Positions 45,383 to 56,135 of a DNA stretch of 64,000 nt are shown one piece after another; the first letter of the stretch is position 1; each line of letters starts with the position of its first letter. The notes below the pieces were generated by a model. The model had not been told where the DNA came from, did no database searches, and saw only the letters and a program-made list of their open reading frames with translations. The position numbers were made by a program, and so were the translations under genes. Origin of the DNA: Rhizobiales bacterium CCH3-A5 (GTDB taxonomy: Bacteria; Pseudomonadota; Alphaproteobacteria; Rhizobiales; Beijerinckiaceae); assembly GCA_001556025.1 (NCBI GenBank), contig LSIB01000136.1, positions 62,001 through 126,000 of the forward strand, given 5' to 3'.

Positions 45383-46504
45383 TCAGCCCGCGGGCCGCAC
45401 GCGCAGGATTTTCCCGCCATCGTCGCTGAGCAGGTAGATGTAGCCGTCCGGACCCTGCCTGACGTCGCGGATGCGCTCGCCGAGATTTGTCAGCAGACGC
45501 TCCTGACCGGTCACCGCCTCGCCGCTGGTCGAGAGCCTGACAAGCATCTGGCCGGCGAGCGCGCCGACGAAGAGCGAGTTCTTCCAGGCCGGCCAGGCAG
45601 CGCCGGTATAGAAGGCTGCGCCCGAGGGCGCGATCGAGGGGTCCCAATAAAACAGCGGCTGCTCCATGCCGGCTTTCTGCGTGCCCTCGCCGAGCTTCGC
45701 GCCGGAGTAATCGACGCCATAGGTGATCACCGGCCAGCCATAGTTCTTGCCCGCTTTCGGCGTGTTGACCTCGTCGCCACCGCGCGCGCCGTGCTCGGCC
45801 GTCCAGAGCTGGCCCGTCTCCGGATGCAGCGCCGCGCCCTGTACGTTGCGATGGCCGATCGACCACAGTTCCGGCTGCCAGCCCGATATCTTGGGATTGT
45901 CGGTCGGTGCCCCGCCCTCGGGGCGGATGCGGATGACCTTGCCGATATGGTTGGCCGGATTCTGCGCCTCGTCCTTCTGCCCGTAGCGGTCGCCGACCGT
46001 GACAAAAAGCGCGCCCGTGCGGTCGAAGACAAGCCGCGAGCCGAAATGGGCGCTACTCTGGATCGTCGGCATCTGCCGGAAGATCACGGTGGCGTTTTCC
46101 AGAGCCGTGCCGCGTTCATTCAGCTTTCCGCGCACGACGCTGGTGCCGTTGCCGCCCGAGCGCGGCTCGGCGAAGGAGAGATAGACCATCCGGTTGCGCG
46201 CAAAATCCGGATCGAGCGCGACGTCGAGCAACCCGCCCTGCCCGCGCGCGGCGACGTTTGGCACGCCAGTGATCGGGGCCGATAGCTTGCCGTCAGCCGT
46301 AACCAGCCTGAGCCGACCGGGCCGCTCTGTCACGAGCATGCGCCCATCAGGCAGGAAAGCAAGGCCCCACGGGTTCTCCAGCCCGCTCGCCACCGTCTCG
46401 ACGCGCAAGGGACCCGCGCTCGAGGGAAAGCTCTGCTGGGCCACTGCGGGAGCCACGCTAGCCAGCAGCATGGCGAGGAACAGGTGTCGGGCGGATTTGC
46501 GCAT
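45383..46504 (-). CDS. PQQ-dependent aldose sugar dehydrogenase-like protein (YliI family)
   Basis: A 373-residue secreted beta-propeller protein with a signal peptide (LFLAMLLASVAPAVA). It shows GLENPWGLAFLPDGRMLVTERPGRLRL in parts, ARGQGGLLDVALDPDF, a conserved AEHGARGGDEVN and YGWPVITYG. These are features of soluble glucose/sorbosone-dehydrogenase-like enzymes that use pyrroloquinoline quinone. The conserved FGSRLVFD is present. ATG 46504 follows AAGGAG. Confidence 0.9.
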   Translation of the reverse strand: MRKSARHLFLAMLLASVAPAVAQQSFPSSAGPLRVETVASGLENPWGLAFLPDGRMLVTERPGRLRLVTADGKLSAPITGVPNVAARGQGGLLDVALDPDFARNRMVYLSFAEPRSGGNGTSVVRGKLNERGTALENATVIFRQMPTIQSSAHFGSRLVFDRTGALFVTVGDRYGQKDEAQNPANHIGKVIRIRPEGGAPTDNPKISGWQPELWSIGHRNVQGAALHPETGQLWTAEHGARGGDEVNTPKAGKNYGWPVITYGVDYSGAKLGEGTQKAGMEQPLFYWDPSIAPSGAAFYTGAAWPAWKNSLFVGALAGQMLVRLSTSGEAVTGQERLLTNLGERIRDVRQGPDGYIYLLSDDGGKILRVRPAG

Positions 46505-46611
46505 CTCGGCTCCTTGGGTCTCGAGCACCCCTTGACTGAGATAGGGTGAAAGAGCGCGGGCGCAACGCGTGATTGACGCCTCAACGGCTCATTGCGCCGC
46601 AGGCGGTCTCG

Positions 46612-47199
46612 TCACTGCGGCTGAAGCCGTCCGACCGTCGTCATGGCGCCGTCAGCCGCGCGCCTGAGTACGACGATCTCGCCCGAGCGCGGAAAGACCC
46701 CGGTCAGGGCGGTGATATTGACCTGATGGGTCACCATCACGACGGTCGCGGCGTCCGCCGGCAACGCCGCGAGGCGGCGGCGCAGCGCGGCGGTGGCGGC
46801 CTCCCTCTCGCCCGGTCGGCCGAAGAAGGAATTCAGCGCGGCAGGCTCCTCGACCAGCTGTCCCAGCGCCATCAATTCGGCGGTCTCGCGTGCCCGGCAC
46901 CACTGGCTCGTCAGCACCTGCGAGACGACGATGTTGCGCTTGCGGAATTCAGCGCCGAGCGCGCGCGCCTGATTGCGGCCGCGCTCGCCGAGATTGCGCT
47001 GGGTCGCGCAGTCGCCGATCTTGAAGCCAGCGGGATCGCCGGTGCCCGGCGCATCGGCATGGCGCATCAGCGCGACATGGCCGGGCTGCGCCAGGGCAGT
47101 CCAGAGCGCGTCGGCGGGTTCGGCGGCGCGGCCGGCGGAGGCGCAGGCGAGAAGCACGAGACCGGCGAGACATCCACGGATCGACAATCTCACCTGCAT
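46612..47199 (-). CDS. Secreted histidine phosphatase family protein
   Basis: A 195-residue protein with a signal peptide (RGCLAGLVLLACASAGRA) and a histidine-phosphatase fold: the RHG-like motif is ALMRHADAPGTGDP, then RNLGERGRNQARALG, SQWCRARETAEL and a late MVTHQVNITALTG. The nucleophile is the His of LMRHA. The location is periplasmic and the substrate unknown. Confidence 0.87.
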   Translation of the reverse strand: MQVRLSIRGCLAGLVLLACASAGRAAEPADALWTALAQPGHVALMRHADAPGTGDPAGFKIGDCATQRNLGERGRNQARALGAEFRKRNIVVSQVLTSQWCRARETAELMALGQLVEEPAALNSFFGRPGEREAATAALRRRLAALPADAATVVMVTHQVNITALTGVFPRSGEIVVLRRAADGAMTTVGRLQPQ

Positions 47200-47217
47200 C
47201 GCCTGCTCCAGATCACC

Positions 47218-48192
47218 TCATTCCGGCTTCACCCCGGAATCCCTGATGATCTTTTCCCAGGTCGCGATTTCGGCAAGGTGGTAGGGCCTGAATGCCGCAG
47301 GGTCGCGGACTTTCAGCGTGAAGCCGAGCTTCAGGATCTGCTCGGTCACCGCGGGCCTGGCGATCGACGCCATTACCGCCTTGGACAGCGCCTCCAGCAC
47401 GGGAGCGGGCGTCGCCGCGGGCGCGAAAAAGGCCGCCCAGCTATCGGCGTCTGCGTCGCTCACGCCCTGCTCGCGCAGCGTCGGGATGTCCTTGGCGCGG
47501 CCGTTGCGTTCGGGGCTCGCCAGCGCGATGGCGCGCAGATTGCCGGCGGTGATCTGCTCCAGAACCGAAGGCAGCGTCGAATTGGCGATATCGATGCGCC
47601 CGCCGATGATCTCCTGCACCAGCGGCGCCGCTCCCCGGAACGGCACATGCGTCATCCTGATGCCGGTGCGCGCCATGAACAGCTCCATGGCGAGATGCGA
47701 GCCCGAGCCGATGCCGGTCGAGCCGTAGTTCAGCTTGCCCGGATCGGCCTTGGCGAGCGCGATCAGCTCCTTGATGTCCTTGGCCGGCAGATCCTTGCGC
47801 ACGACGAAGGCGTGCTCGAACGCGCCAACGCCGCAGAGCGGGGCGAAATCCTTCACCGCATTGTAGCCCGGTTCCTTGAGCAGGAACATGTTGTTCCCAT
47901 GCGTCTGGTTGTTGCCGAAGATGATGGTGTGGCCGTCCGGATCGGCCTTGGCGACGGCCCGTGTGCCGACCGCGCCAGACGCGCCGGCCCGGTTGTCGAC
48001 CACGACGCTCTGGCCGATCGAGGCCGACAGATCCTGCGCGACGAAACGCGCGATCGCGTCGGTCGGCCCGCCCGCCGGATAGGGCACGACCAGCGTGATC
48101 GCCTTCGAAGGAAAGTTTTGGGCGCGTACGAGCGAGGGGGCGCAGACGGCCCCGGCGATGAGCCCGAGCGCGGAACGGCGGCTGAACGACAT
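47218..48192 (-). CDS. Bug-family (tripartite tricarboxylate type) solute-binding protein, orphan
   Basis: A 324-residue protein with a TAT-like signal (SRRSALGLIAGAVCAPSLVRA). The mature region FPSKAITLVVPYPAGGPTDAIAR, VVVDNRAGASGAVGTRAVA and NYGSTGIGSGSHLAMELF defines the Bug/TctC family, which binds carboxylates in the periplasm. No TctA/TctB membrane subunits are close by. Orphan Bug proteins are common in transport-rich proteobacteria and may share a membrane partner. Confidence 0.92.
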   Translation of the reverse strand: MSFSRRSALGLIAGAVCAPSLVRAQNFPSKAITLVVPYPAGGPTDAIARFVAQDLSASIGQSVVVDNRAGASGAVGTRAVAKADPDGHTIIFGNNQTHGNNMFLLKEPGYNAVKDFAPLCGVGAFEHAFVVRKDLPAKDIKELIALAKADPGKLNYGSTGIGSGSHLAMELFMARTGIRMTHVPFRGAAPLVQEIIGGRIDIANSTLPSVLEQITAGNLRAIALASPERNGRAKDIPTLREQGVSDADADSWAAFFAPAATPAPVLEALSKAVMASIARPAVTEQILKLGFTLKVRDPAAFRPYHLAEIATWEKIIRDSGVKPE

Positions 48193-48334
48193 GAAAATCC
48201 TCCCGAAAGCCCCTTCTTGGAGAAGGGCTTGATCGGCTGAGGATTACGGACAAAGCGGCATTGCGTCCAGAGGCGGATGCACGCGCTGCGCGGGGCTGTA
48301 GGCTGCACATCGCCAACACCTCCGGAGGATATCC

Positions 48335-49147
48335 ATGACGGTCCGCATCGAACGCGACGGTAAGGTCGCGACCGTGATCCACAGCCGGATCGAGGCGCGC
48401 AACGCGATGGATCCCGACAGCGCCGTCGCACTGACCGAGGCGTTCATGACGCTCGACGCCGACCCGGAGACGTCGGCAATCGTATTCTGGGGCGAAGGCG
48501 GGGCCTTCTGCGCCGGCTGGGATCTGAAATACGCGCAGGCCTTCACTGAAGCCGACCGCTTCGAGGCGGAGATTGTCCAGGGCCTCGCCTTCTCGCAAAC
48601 CGGCGGCCCTGATCCGCGCGGTCCGATGGGCCCGTCCCGGCTGGAGATGAGCAAGCCGCTGATCGCCGCCGTGGAGGGGCCGGCGGTGGCCGGCGGCATG
48701 GAGCTCGCGCTCTGGTGCGACGTGCGGGTGATGGCGGAAGACGCCTATTTCGGCGTCTATTGCCGGCGCTGGGGCATCCCGCTGATCGACGGCGGCACGG
48801 TGCGCCTGCCGCGACTGGTCGGCCAGGGCCGCGCACTGGAAATCATCATGACCGGGCGAAAGGTCGAAGCCGACGAGGCGCTGCGCATCGGCCTGTGCGA
48901 GAAGGTCGTGCCAAAGGGCGGCGCGCGTACGGCCGCCGAAGCGATGGCCCAGGAGATCGCCCGCTTCCCGCAGGGCGCGATGCTGGCCGATAGGGCGAGC
49001 GCCATTTCGGGGCACGGCCTCACCGTCCGCGAGGCGCTGGCGCGCGAATGGGAGGGCGGCGTCCGCACGATCGCGACCGAAGGCGCGGCCGGCGCGGGCC
49101 GTTTCGCGAGCGGCAAGGGCCGCGGCGGGGATTTCTCGAGCATCTGA
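48335..49147 (+). CDS. Enoyl-CoA hydratase/isomerase (crotonase) family protein
   Basis: A 270-residue crotonase. The oxyanion-hole segments are GGAFCAGWDLKYAQ and the VEGPAVAGGMELALWCD helix. The segment YCRRWGIPLIDGGTVRLPRLVG replaces the usual Glu-containing one, with Arg and Asp where classical hydratases have catalytic Glu, so a different crotonase reaction is possible. A strong GGAGGATATCC precedes the ATG. It is divergent from the Bug-protein gene. Confidence 0.88.
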   Translation: MTVRIERDGKVATVIHSRIEARNAMDPDSAVALTEAFMTLDADPETSAIVFWGEGGAFCAGWDLKYAQAFTEADRFEAEIVQGLAFSQTGGPDPRGPMGPSRLEMSKPLIAAVEGPAVAGGMELALWCDVRVMAEDAYFGVYCRRWGIPLIDGGTVRLPRLVGQGRALEIIMTGRKVEADEALRIGLCEKVVPKGGARTAAEAMAQEIARFPQGAMLADRASAISGHGLTVREALAREWEGGVRTIATEGAAGAGRFASGKGRGGDFSSI

Positions 49148-49165
49148 GCGGGCCGCAGTCTTCCC

Positions 49166-49636
49166 TCACTTACCCAACCCCGCCCGCTTCAGCCGCTGGA
49201 TTGCAACATCCAGCGACTGAAGGAAGGCCGAGCGGTCGCGCGGCGAAAACGGCTTCGGTCCGCCGCCGACGGTCCCCATGGCGCGGAGGTCCTCCATCAT
49301 GTCCCGCGTCGCCAGCGCCATGCCGATCGAGGCCTCGGTGAAGGGCTTTCCGGTCGGCCCGATGACGTCGGCGCCGGCCTTGAGGCAGCGATCGGCGAGC
49401 GGAATGTCCGAGGTGACGACGATCGCGCCCCGTGCGACGCGCTGCGCGATCCAGTCATCGGCCGCGTCGAAACCGTCGGAGACGACGACGCGTTCGATCC
49501 AGGGTTCGCGCGGCACGGCCATGAAGCTGTTGGCGACGACGAAGACGTGTAGCCGGTGCCGTTCGGCGACCTTGTAGATCTCCGGTTTCACCGGGCAGGC
49601 GTCGGCATCGACATAGATCGCGATCGGGCTCGTCAT
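49166..49636 (-). CDS. YaiI/YqxD family protein (DUF188)
   Basis: A 156-residue protein with the DUF188 PIN-like pattern: [20 protein letters not shown] at the start, [24 protein letters not shown] core (here [18 protein letters not shown]), and [18 protein letters not shown]. The family has a nuclease-like fold with unknown function. ATG 49636 is preferred over GTG starts further upstream. Confidence 0.9.
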   Translation of the reverse strand: MTSPIAIYVDADACPVKPEIYKVAERHRLHVFVVANSFMAVPREPWIERVVVSDGFDAADDWIAQRVARGAIVVTSDIPLADRCLKAGADVIGPTGKPFTEASIGMALATRDMMEDLRAMGTVGGGPKPFSPRDRSAFLQSLDVAIQRLKRAGLGK

Positions 49637-49772
49637 GGCGCCATGCCCATCGCAGGGACGCAAACCCGACGCAAGCTGCCTTTATGCGGGCTTTATGCTG
49701 GCGCTCGTCTTCCGCATGGCGAGCTTAGTATGGTCGGACCTACATCATCTGCATCGATGGAGGTCGATGCAG

Positions 49773-49952
49773 ATGACGACGCAGACCCATAACAGCCACA
49801 ACAGCCACGGCCGTCGCGCCCGGGCCGTCTATGCCTCGCAGCGCAGATGCGGACCGGTCGCCGGCCTGGTCGCGACGCAGCTTGGTATCCTCGCCGTCTT
49901 GACGCTGGCGATCGCCTGCGTCGTCGGTTTGCGCGCCTGGCTTTCGCTCTGA
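49773..49952 (+). CDS. Small single-span membrane protein, unrecognised
   Basis: A 59-residue protein with a His/Asn/Arg-rich start (TTQTHNSHNSHGRRAR) and one clear membrane segment at residues about 36-55 (TQLGILAVLTLAIACVVGL). I chose ATG 49773 because GGAGGT lies eight bases before it. No family is recognised. It is the first of a run of very small genes to 51.1 kb. Confidence 0.5.
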   Translation: MTTQTHNSHNSHGRRARAVYASQRRCGPVAGLVATQLGILAVLTLAIACVVGLRAWLSL

Positions 49953-49959
49953 GGCGGTC

Positions 49960-50193
49960 ATGGGCCAATCGACCCCGCTCCGCCCCGCTCCCGAAAGCGC
50001 GAGCCACCTCTTCATCGTCGGCCAGTCCAAAGGCGGCTTCTGGGTCGCCCGTGATCTCGAAGGCCGCTCGGAGGGCGTCTTCCGCGACAAGAAGGAAGCG
50101 ATCCGCTTCGCGCTGTTCGAGGGCGGCCATCCCAACGCCGTGATGCTCTCGCCCAACGCCGTCGAGCCGAGCTTCGGCGTGGGGGTCCACTGA
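49960..50193 (+). CDS. Small conserved-looking hypothetical protein
   Basis: A 77-residue protein with a folded core SHLFIVGQSKGGFWVARDLEGRSEG (in parts), then VFRDKKEAIRFALFEGG. The pattern of two beta strands and a helix, FIVG..GGFWVARD...GVF.DK.EAIRFA, looks like a small domain seen in Hyphomicrobiales, but I cannot name it. It starts seven bases after the membrane-protein gene, so both may be one transcript. Confidence 0.6.
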   Translation: MGQSTPLRPAPESASHLFIVGQSKGGFWVARDLEGRSEGVFRDKKEAIRFALFEGGHPNAVMLSPNAVEPSFGVGVH

Positions 50194-50473
50194 GCCACAC
50201 CGGTGAGGCTGCCCGGAGCGACCGCCGCCTTGACCGCGATCCGGCGGAGATCGCGCAGCGCGCGGCCGCCGAGCTGATCGAACAGTTGCGCGGGGTCGGC
50301 ATCGACGACCCCCCGACCTCGCCCGAAGGCTCAACCGGCGCGGCTTTCCGCTCTATGGTCGCAGCCGCTGGAGCACCGCGGCCGTGCGCACGATCATGCG
50401 GCAATACGCCGGCGAAGAAAGCGCGTGCGCGCCCGCTTGCTCTGGCCTAGGCTCGCGCTCTGCTTCGGGATGA
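50190..50473 (+). pseudogene. Probable frameshifted gene, recombinase-like C-terminal segment
   Basis: Two adjoining frames read as one protein if one base is added to the CCCCCC run at 50309-50314. The first frame gives DPAEIAQRAAAELIEQLRG and VGIDDPP; the second gives DLARRLNRRGFPLYGRS and RWSTAAVRTIMRQYAG, ending at TGA 50471. The joined text (helix, then LNRRG..L.GRS.WS...VRTIM) looks like the small helical module of serine recombinases and related proteins. No ordinary start codon is seen; a CTG at 50190 overlaps the previous stop. A sequencing error, a true pseudogene and a programmed shift are all possible. Confidence 0.45.
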
Positions 50474-50544
50474 CGAGGCCCGGAGCGGCCGGGCCCGCGC
50501 GGCAGGCGAAAAGCAGGCCGCCCGTCCAGCCGAGGAACCCGACC

Positions 50545-50679
50545 ATGTCCAAAGAACAGCGCGGCAATCGCGAGGCCAAGAAGCCCAAGCAGGTCAAGCC
50601 GAAGACCAACGCGGCCGCGCCCTCGACCTTCTCGGCCGTCGTCGCCAAGGCCGCCGCGAGCGGACCGAAAAAGAAGTGA
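50545..50679 (+). CDS. Small basic conserved protein (KEQRGNREAKKPK type)
   Basis: A 44-residue, strongly basic protein starting MSKEQRGNREAKKPKQVKPK and ending GPKKK. I recall a widespread family of unknown function in Hyphomicrobiales with the same QRGNREAKKPK start. GAGGAA lies eight bases before the ATG. Nucleic-acid binding is suggested only by charge. Confidence 0.6.
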   Translation: MSKEQRGNREAKKPKQVKPKTNAAAPSTFSAVVAKAAASGPKKK

Positions 50680-50894
50680 TCCGCTTCAGGACGATCGAAC
50701 CGGCCAAGGACGGAACATCGACGCCGAAGGCGGCAACGAAGCCGACGGCGCCGGTCGCCGTCGTCGAAACCGGCGCTGGCCCCGCCGAGGAGCCGGAGCC
50801 TGAACCGAAGAGCTCGAAAACGGGCAAGGGCATGACCCGCAAGACGCCTATGCGGGCCAGGAAGCAAGGCGCGGCGAGGACGTTTCGGGACTAG
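50676..50894 (+). CDS. Low-complexity small ORF, uncertain
   Basis: A 72-residue reading frame whose GTG overlaps the stop of the preceding small gene (GTGA). The product is Pro/Ala/Glu/Lys rich (EEPEPEPKSSKTGKG) with a basic tail, so it is probably unstructured. The coupling and position support a real gene, but no family or fold is recognisable. Confidence 0.35.
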   Translation: MIRFRTIEPAKDGTSTPKAATKPTAPVAVVETGAGPAEEPEPEPKSSKTGKGMTRKTPMRARKQGAARTFRD

Positions 50895-51103
50895 CTGCCG
50901 GCGGCGTCGCCCGCCGCAGCCGCATCGAGCATGGCTACCGTCTCGTCGAGGTCTTCCTTCACGACGAGATGGAAGTCCTTGCGGAAGGCGATGATCGTGT
51001 CGGGCGGCTCGCCCTTGAACGCATAGACCACGCTGACCTGAGCAGGATTGACGTAGATCGGCTTGCCGTCGCTCGGCGAGGTGAATTTCACGAGTTTCGA
51101 CAT
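50891..51103 (-). CDS. FlbD-like small protein
   Basis: A 70-residue protein: MSKLVKFTSPSDGKPIYVN at the start, then VSVVYAFKGEPPDTIIAF and FHLVVKEDLDETVAMLD. The order of a short strand, a PIYVNP turn, a PDT-I strand and a VKE-DETV helix resembles FlbD-type flagellar proteins and related small domains. No flagellar genes are in the window, so a flagellar role is not supported. Confidence 0.55.
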   Translation of the reverse strand: MSKLVKFTSPSDGKPIYVNPAQVSVVYAFKGEPPDTIIAFRKDFHLVVKEDLDETVAMLDAAAAGDAAGS

Positions 51104-51208
51104 GGGTTCCCGGCTCCGGCGCGGCTGCGATCCTGCGAGCCCTACCCTTCCTCGACCTCGTCGGTCCAGACCCTGAAGCCCGGTCAGCATGCGTCGAGGC
51201 TTTCGCTC

Positions 51209-53546
<2,338 letters not shown>

Positions 53547-53592
53547 GTCCTTGCGGCGTGCGCGGCTGATCCCCGTGACGCTGACGACCGCG

Positions 53593-54009
53593 ATGACGCG
53601 CCGCGCCCTATTTTTAGGCGCGGCGTTGTCGTTTCAGGGGCTGGTGGCCGCAATGGCTCAAACCCCGTCGCCCGTACTGTCGGCGCACGAAGCCCATGAT
53701 GCAGCGAAGGCCGGCCGCCTCCTGTTCGTCGACATCCGCACGCAAGCCGAATGGGCCGACACTGGCGTGCCGCAAGGCGCGATCCGGCTCGACGCCGAAA
53801 GCGCCGGCTTCGAGGTCAGGCTGGCGGGGCTGAGGCTCGACAATCAGACCAAGCGCATCGCGCTGATCGACCGCACCGGCGGGCTGGCGGCAACTGTCCA
53901 GCAAAAGCTGAGCCTGCGTGGCTGGCGCGACATCGTCGTGGTGCGCGGCGGGATGCTGGGGGAGGCCGGGTGGCTCGCCGAGCGGCTGCCGGTTGAACCA
54001 CGTCGGTGA
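53593..54009 (+). CDS. Secreted rhodanese-like protein without the catalytic cysteine
   Basis: A 138-residue protein with a TAT-like signal (TRRALFLGAALSFQG, cleavage near AMA-QTP) and a rhodanese domain (VLSAHEAHDAAKAGRLLFVDIRTQAEWADTG in parts, then a late VVRGGMLGEAGWLAE). The active-site loop reads IALIDRTGGLAATV, with Asp where rhodaneses have Cys, so sulfur transfer is unlikely; a binding role is more probable. A GTG at 53575 is in frame as an alternative start. Confidence 0.8.
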   Translation: MTRRALFLGAALSFQGLVAAMAQTPSPVLSAHEAHDAAKAGRLLFVDIRTQAEWADTGVPQGAIRLDAESAGFEVRLAGLRLDNQTKRIALIDRTGGLAATVQQKLSLRGWRDIVVVRGGMLGEAGWLAERLPVEPRR

Positions 54010-54048
54010 CAGCCTGACCCGCAGCCTTTCCGTTTTGCGCACATGCCT

Positions 54049-54073
54049 ATATGGTCATCCGACATGACCATAT
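54049..54073. promoter_or_regulatory. Strong operator-like palindrome of the third toxin-antitoxin module
   Basis: ATATGGTCAT-CCGAC-ATGACCATAT is a perfect 10-bp inverted repeat with a five-base centre, 10 bases upstream of the antitoxin ATG. Phd-type antitoxins bind such palindromes. It is one of the clearest inverted repeats in the window. Confidence 0.7.
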
Positions 54074-54083
54074 GGAGCGAGCC

Positions 54084-54356
54084 ATGCCGGACACGCATTC
54101 CATCAGCGCGTCGGACTTCAAGGCGACCTGTCTCGAGATCATCAAGCAGCTCGGCGATGGGACGCTGGAGCGCGTGGTCATCACCCGGCGCGGCAAGCCC
54201 GTCGCGGTCCTGACCCCGCCCGTCAGCCATGCCGATGCGGTGCGCAATCTCCACGGCTTCATGCGCGGATCGGTGACGTTGCCCGACGACCGAGAACAGA
54301 TGCCAGCAGCCGTCGACGATCGATTCGATGCCGAGGACGGCATCCTGCATCGATGA
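54084..54356 (+). CDS. Phd/YefM-family antitoxin
   Basis: A 90-residue antitoxin: SISASDFKATCLEIIKQLGDG and VVITRRGKPVAVLTPP form the Phd fold, followed by an acidic tail (DDREQMPAAVDDRFDAEDG). GGAG is seven bases before ATG 54084. The stop overlaps the toxin ATG (ATGA). It lies between aspartate aminotransferase/rhodanese and trmD. Confidence 0.88.
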   Translation: MPDTHSISASDFKATCLEIIKQLGDGTLERVVITRRGKPVAVLTPPVSHADAVRNLHGFMRGSVTLPDDREQMPAAVDDRFDAEDGILHR

Positions 54357-54787
54357 ACCGGCCCTACGCCGTCCTGCTCGATACCTGCGCCGTGCTCTGG
54401 CTGGCCAATGGCAGACCGATGGCGGAAACGGCGCTGACTGCGATCGTAGCGGCCGGCTTTGAGAACGCAATCTGCGTGTCGCCTGTCTCGGCATGGGAGA
54501 TCAGCTTGCTGGGCAGGCCGAGGCCAAACCGCTCGTTCGAGTACGACTTCCTTCCCGACCCGAAGACTTGGTTCCGGCGCTTCCTGTCCGGCCCCGGCAT
54601 TCGCGAGGTTGCGTTCTCTACCGACATCGCCATCGACGCGTCCTATCTGCCGGGAGAGCTGCACGGCGACCCGGCCGATCGCATGATCATAGCAACTGCC
54701 CGCCATCTCGGCCTGCCGATCGTGACGCGGGACAGCAGGATCATCGCCTATGCGGAGGCGGGCTTCGTCGGCGTCATTGCCTGCTGA
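54353..54787 (+). CDS. PIN-domain toxin overlapping the trmD 3' end
   Basis: A 144-residue PIN protein. The acidic set lies in [22 protein letters not shown] and [14 protein letters not shown], then a typical [17 protein letters not shown]. It is coupled to the Phd-type antitoxin. Its last 40 bases overlap the end of the opposite-strand trmD gene, so both stops lie in each other's coding sequence. Confidence 0.88.
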   Translation: MNRPYAVLLDTCAVLWLANGRPMAETALTAIVAAGFENAICVSPVSAWEISLLGRPRPNRSFEYDFLPDPKTWFRRFLSGPGIREVAFSTDIAIDASYLPGELHGDPADRMIIATARHLGLPIVTRDSRIIAYAEAGFVGVIAC

Positions 54788-55461
54788 AGCAGGTCCGGCC
54801 TTCTCTCCCGCGTGATCCTCTCCGCCTCCGCCCGCCGCCACTTGGCGATCCGGGCATGGTCGCCCGACAGCAACGCGTCGGGCAGGCCCCGGCCCTCCCA
54901 TTCGCGCGGCCGCGTATAATGGGGATATTCGAGCAGCCCGTTCTCGAAGCTCTCGTCCTGCCCCGACGCCTCCTTGCCCATCACGCCGGGAATGAGGCGC
55001 ACGCAGGCGTCGAGCAGGACCATGGCCGCCATTTCGCCGCCGGAGAGAATATAGTCGCCGACCGAGACCTCGGTCAGCTTGCGGCCCTCGATCACACGCT
55101 CGTCGACGCCCTCAAACCGGCCGCAGACGATCACAACCCCCTCGCCCGCCGAAAGCTCGCGCACGAAGCCCTGATCCAGCCTGCGCCCGCGCGGCGACAT
55201 CAGCAGGCGCGGGCGCACGTCGTCAGGGGGGACGGCCGCATCGATCGCCGCCGCCAGCACGTCGCAGCGCAGCACCATGCCGGCCCCGCCGCCGGCCGGG
55301 TTGTCGTCGACATTGCGGTGCCGGCCGATGCCGTGGTCGCGGATCTGGTAGGCGTCGAGCGACCACAGATCCCTGCGCAAACCCTCGCCGGCGAGCGAAA
55401 TGCCGAGCGGTCCGGGGAACATCTCGGGATAGAGGGTCAGGATCGAGGCGCGAAAGCTCAT
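54748..55461 (-). CDS. trmD: tRNA (guanine-N1)-methyltransferase
   Basis: A 237-residue SPOUT methyltransferase. The knot region has [13 protein letters not shown] and [20 protein letters not shown], and the [22 protein letters not shown] segment is diagnostic of TrmD. It methylates G37 of tRNAs reading CCN and CGG/CUN codons. It is the last gene of the ffh-rpsP-rimM operon. rplS, the usual next gene, is absent; the convergent toxin-antitoxin pair occupies its place. Confidence 0.97.
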   Translation of the reverse strand: MSFRASILTLYPEMFPGPLGISLAGEGLRRDLWSLDAYQIRDHGIGRHRNVDDNPAGGGAGMVLRCDVLAAAIDAAVPPDDVRPRLLMSPRGRRLDQGFVRELSAGEGVVIVCGRFEGVDERVIEGRKLTEVSVGDYILSGGEMAAMVLLDACVRLIPGVMGKEASGQDESFENGLLEYPHYTRPREWEGRGLPDALLSGDHARIAKWRRAEAERITRERRPDLLQQAMTPTKPASA

Positions 55462-56135
55462 GCCGCAGAGAAGCGCAGCGCAGGCAGCCCGTCCAGCGCC
55501 GCGAAATCCTTTGCCGATGCGATGACGTTGTCGAAAGGCGCGAAGGCCTCAGGTTCCAGCATCGTCAGCATGGCGATGGCGCGCATCCCTGCGCGACGCG
55601 CCGCCTCGACGCCGAGCGGCGCGTCCTCGAAGACGATGCAGCTTTCGGGCAGGACGCCCATGCGCTGCGCCGCGCCGAGAAACAGGTCGGGATGGGGCTT
55701 GCCGCGAAAGCCCTGGCTCGGCGCGATGATGGTGGCGAAACGCGCGCGGATGGCCAGCGTGTCCAGGACAACGTCGATATTGGCCGGCGGCGCGGCGGAC
55801 GCGACCGCCATCGGCAGGCCTGCCGCATCGGCCCGTTCCATCAGCGCAAGCAGCCCCGGCATCGCCGCGACATGGGGCCGATAAGTGGCGCGGTAGAGCT
55901 CTTCCTTGCTCTCTGACAACCGGGCGATCATGTCCCCGTCGGCATCGGGATAATAGGCCCCGAGGATTTCGGCATTGGCTTTGCCGGCAGTCGCGGCGAA
56001 AAAACCCTCGCGCGTGAAGGGCAGGCCGTTGTCGCGGTGCCAGATCTCCCAGGCATCGTCGTGGAAGCGCATATTGTCGACAATGGTGCCGTCCATGTCG
56101 AAGATCAGCGCCCTGACGGGCATTTCACTTGGCAT
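55458..56135 (-). CDS. HAD-family phosphatase (phosphoglucomutase/phosphoglycolate phosphatase type)
   Basis: A 225-residue HAD hydrolase: the nucleophile motif is [12 protein letters not shown], then motif II VASAAPP, Lys in [11 protein letters not shown] and [17 protein letters not shown]. It has the cap typical of beta-phosphoglucomutase-like enzymes. ATG 56135 overlaps the rimM end by 11 bases; an internal ATG 56123 is the alternative. It overlaps trmD by four bases. A HAD gene between rimM and trmD is not the standard operon layout. Confidence 0.88.
   Translation of the reverse strand: MPSEMPVRALIFDMDGTIVDNMRFHDDAWEIWHRDNGLPFTREGFFAATAGKANAEILGAYYPDADGDMIARLSESKEELYRATYRPHVAAMPGLLALMERADAAGLPMAVASAAPPANIDVVLDTLAIRARFATIIAPSQGFRGKPHPDLFLGAAQRMGVLPESCIVFEDAPLGVEAARRAGMRAIAMLTMLEPEAFAPFDNVIASAKDFAALDGLPALRFSAA

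Noticed and set aside
48207..48230. A hairpin with arms AAGCCC(C)TTCT and AGAAGGGCTT taken as a terminator
   Set aside because: It lies upstream of the Bug-protein start on its own strand with no T run, so it is at most a leader stem.
46573..48240. A 555-codon plus-strand frame opposite the histidine phosphatase and Bug-protein genes
   Set aside because: The minus strand gives two well-defined secreted proteins; the plus-strand product is low-information and lacks a ribosome site.
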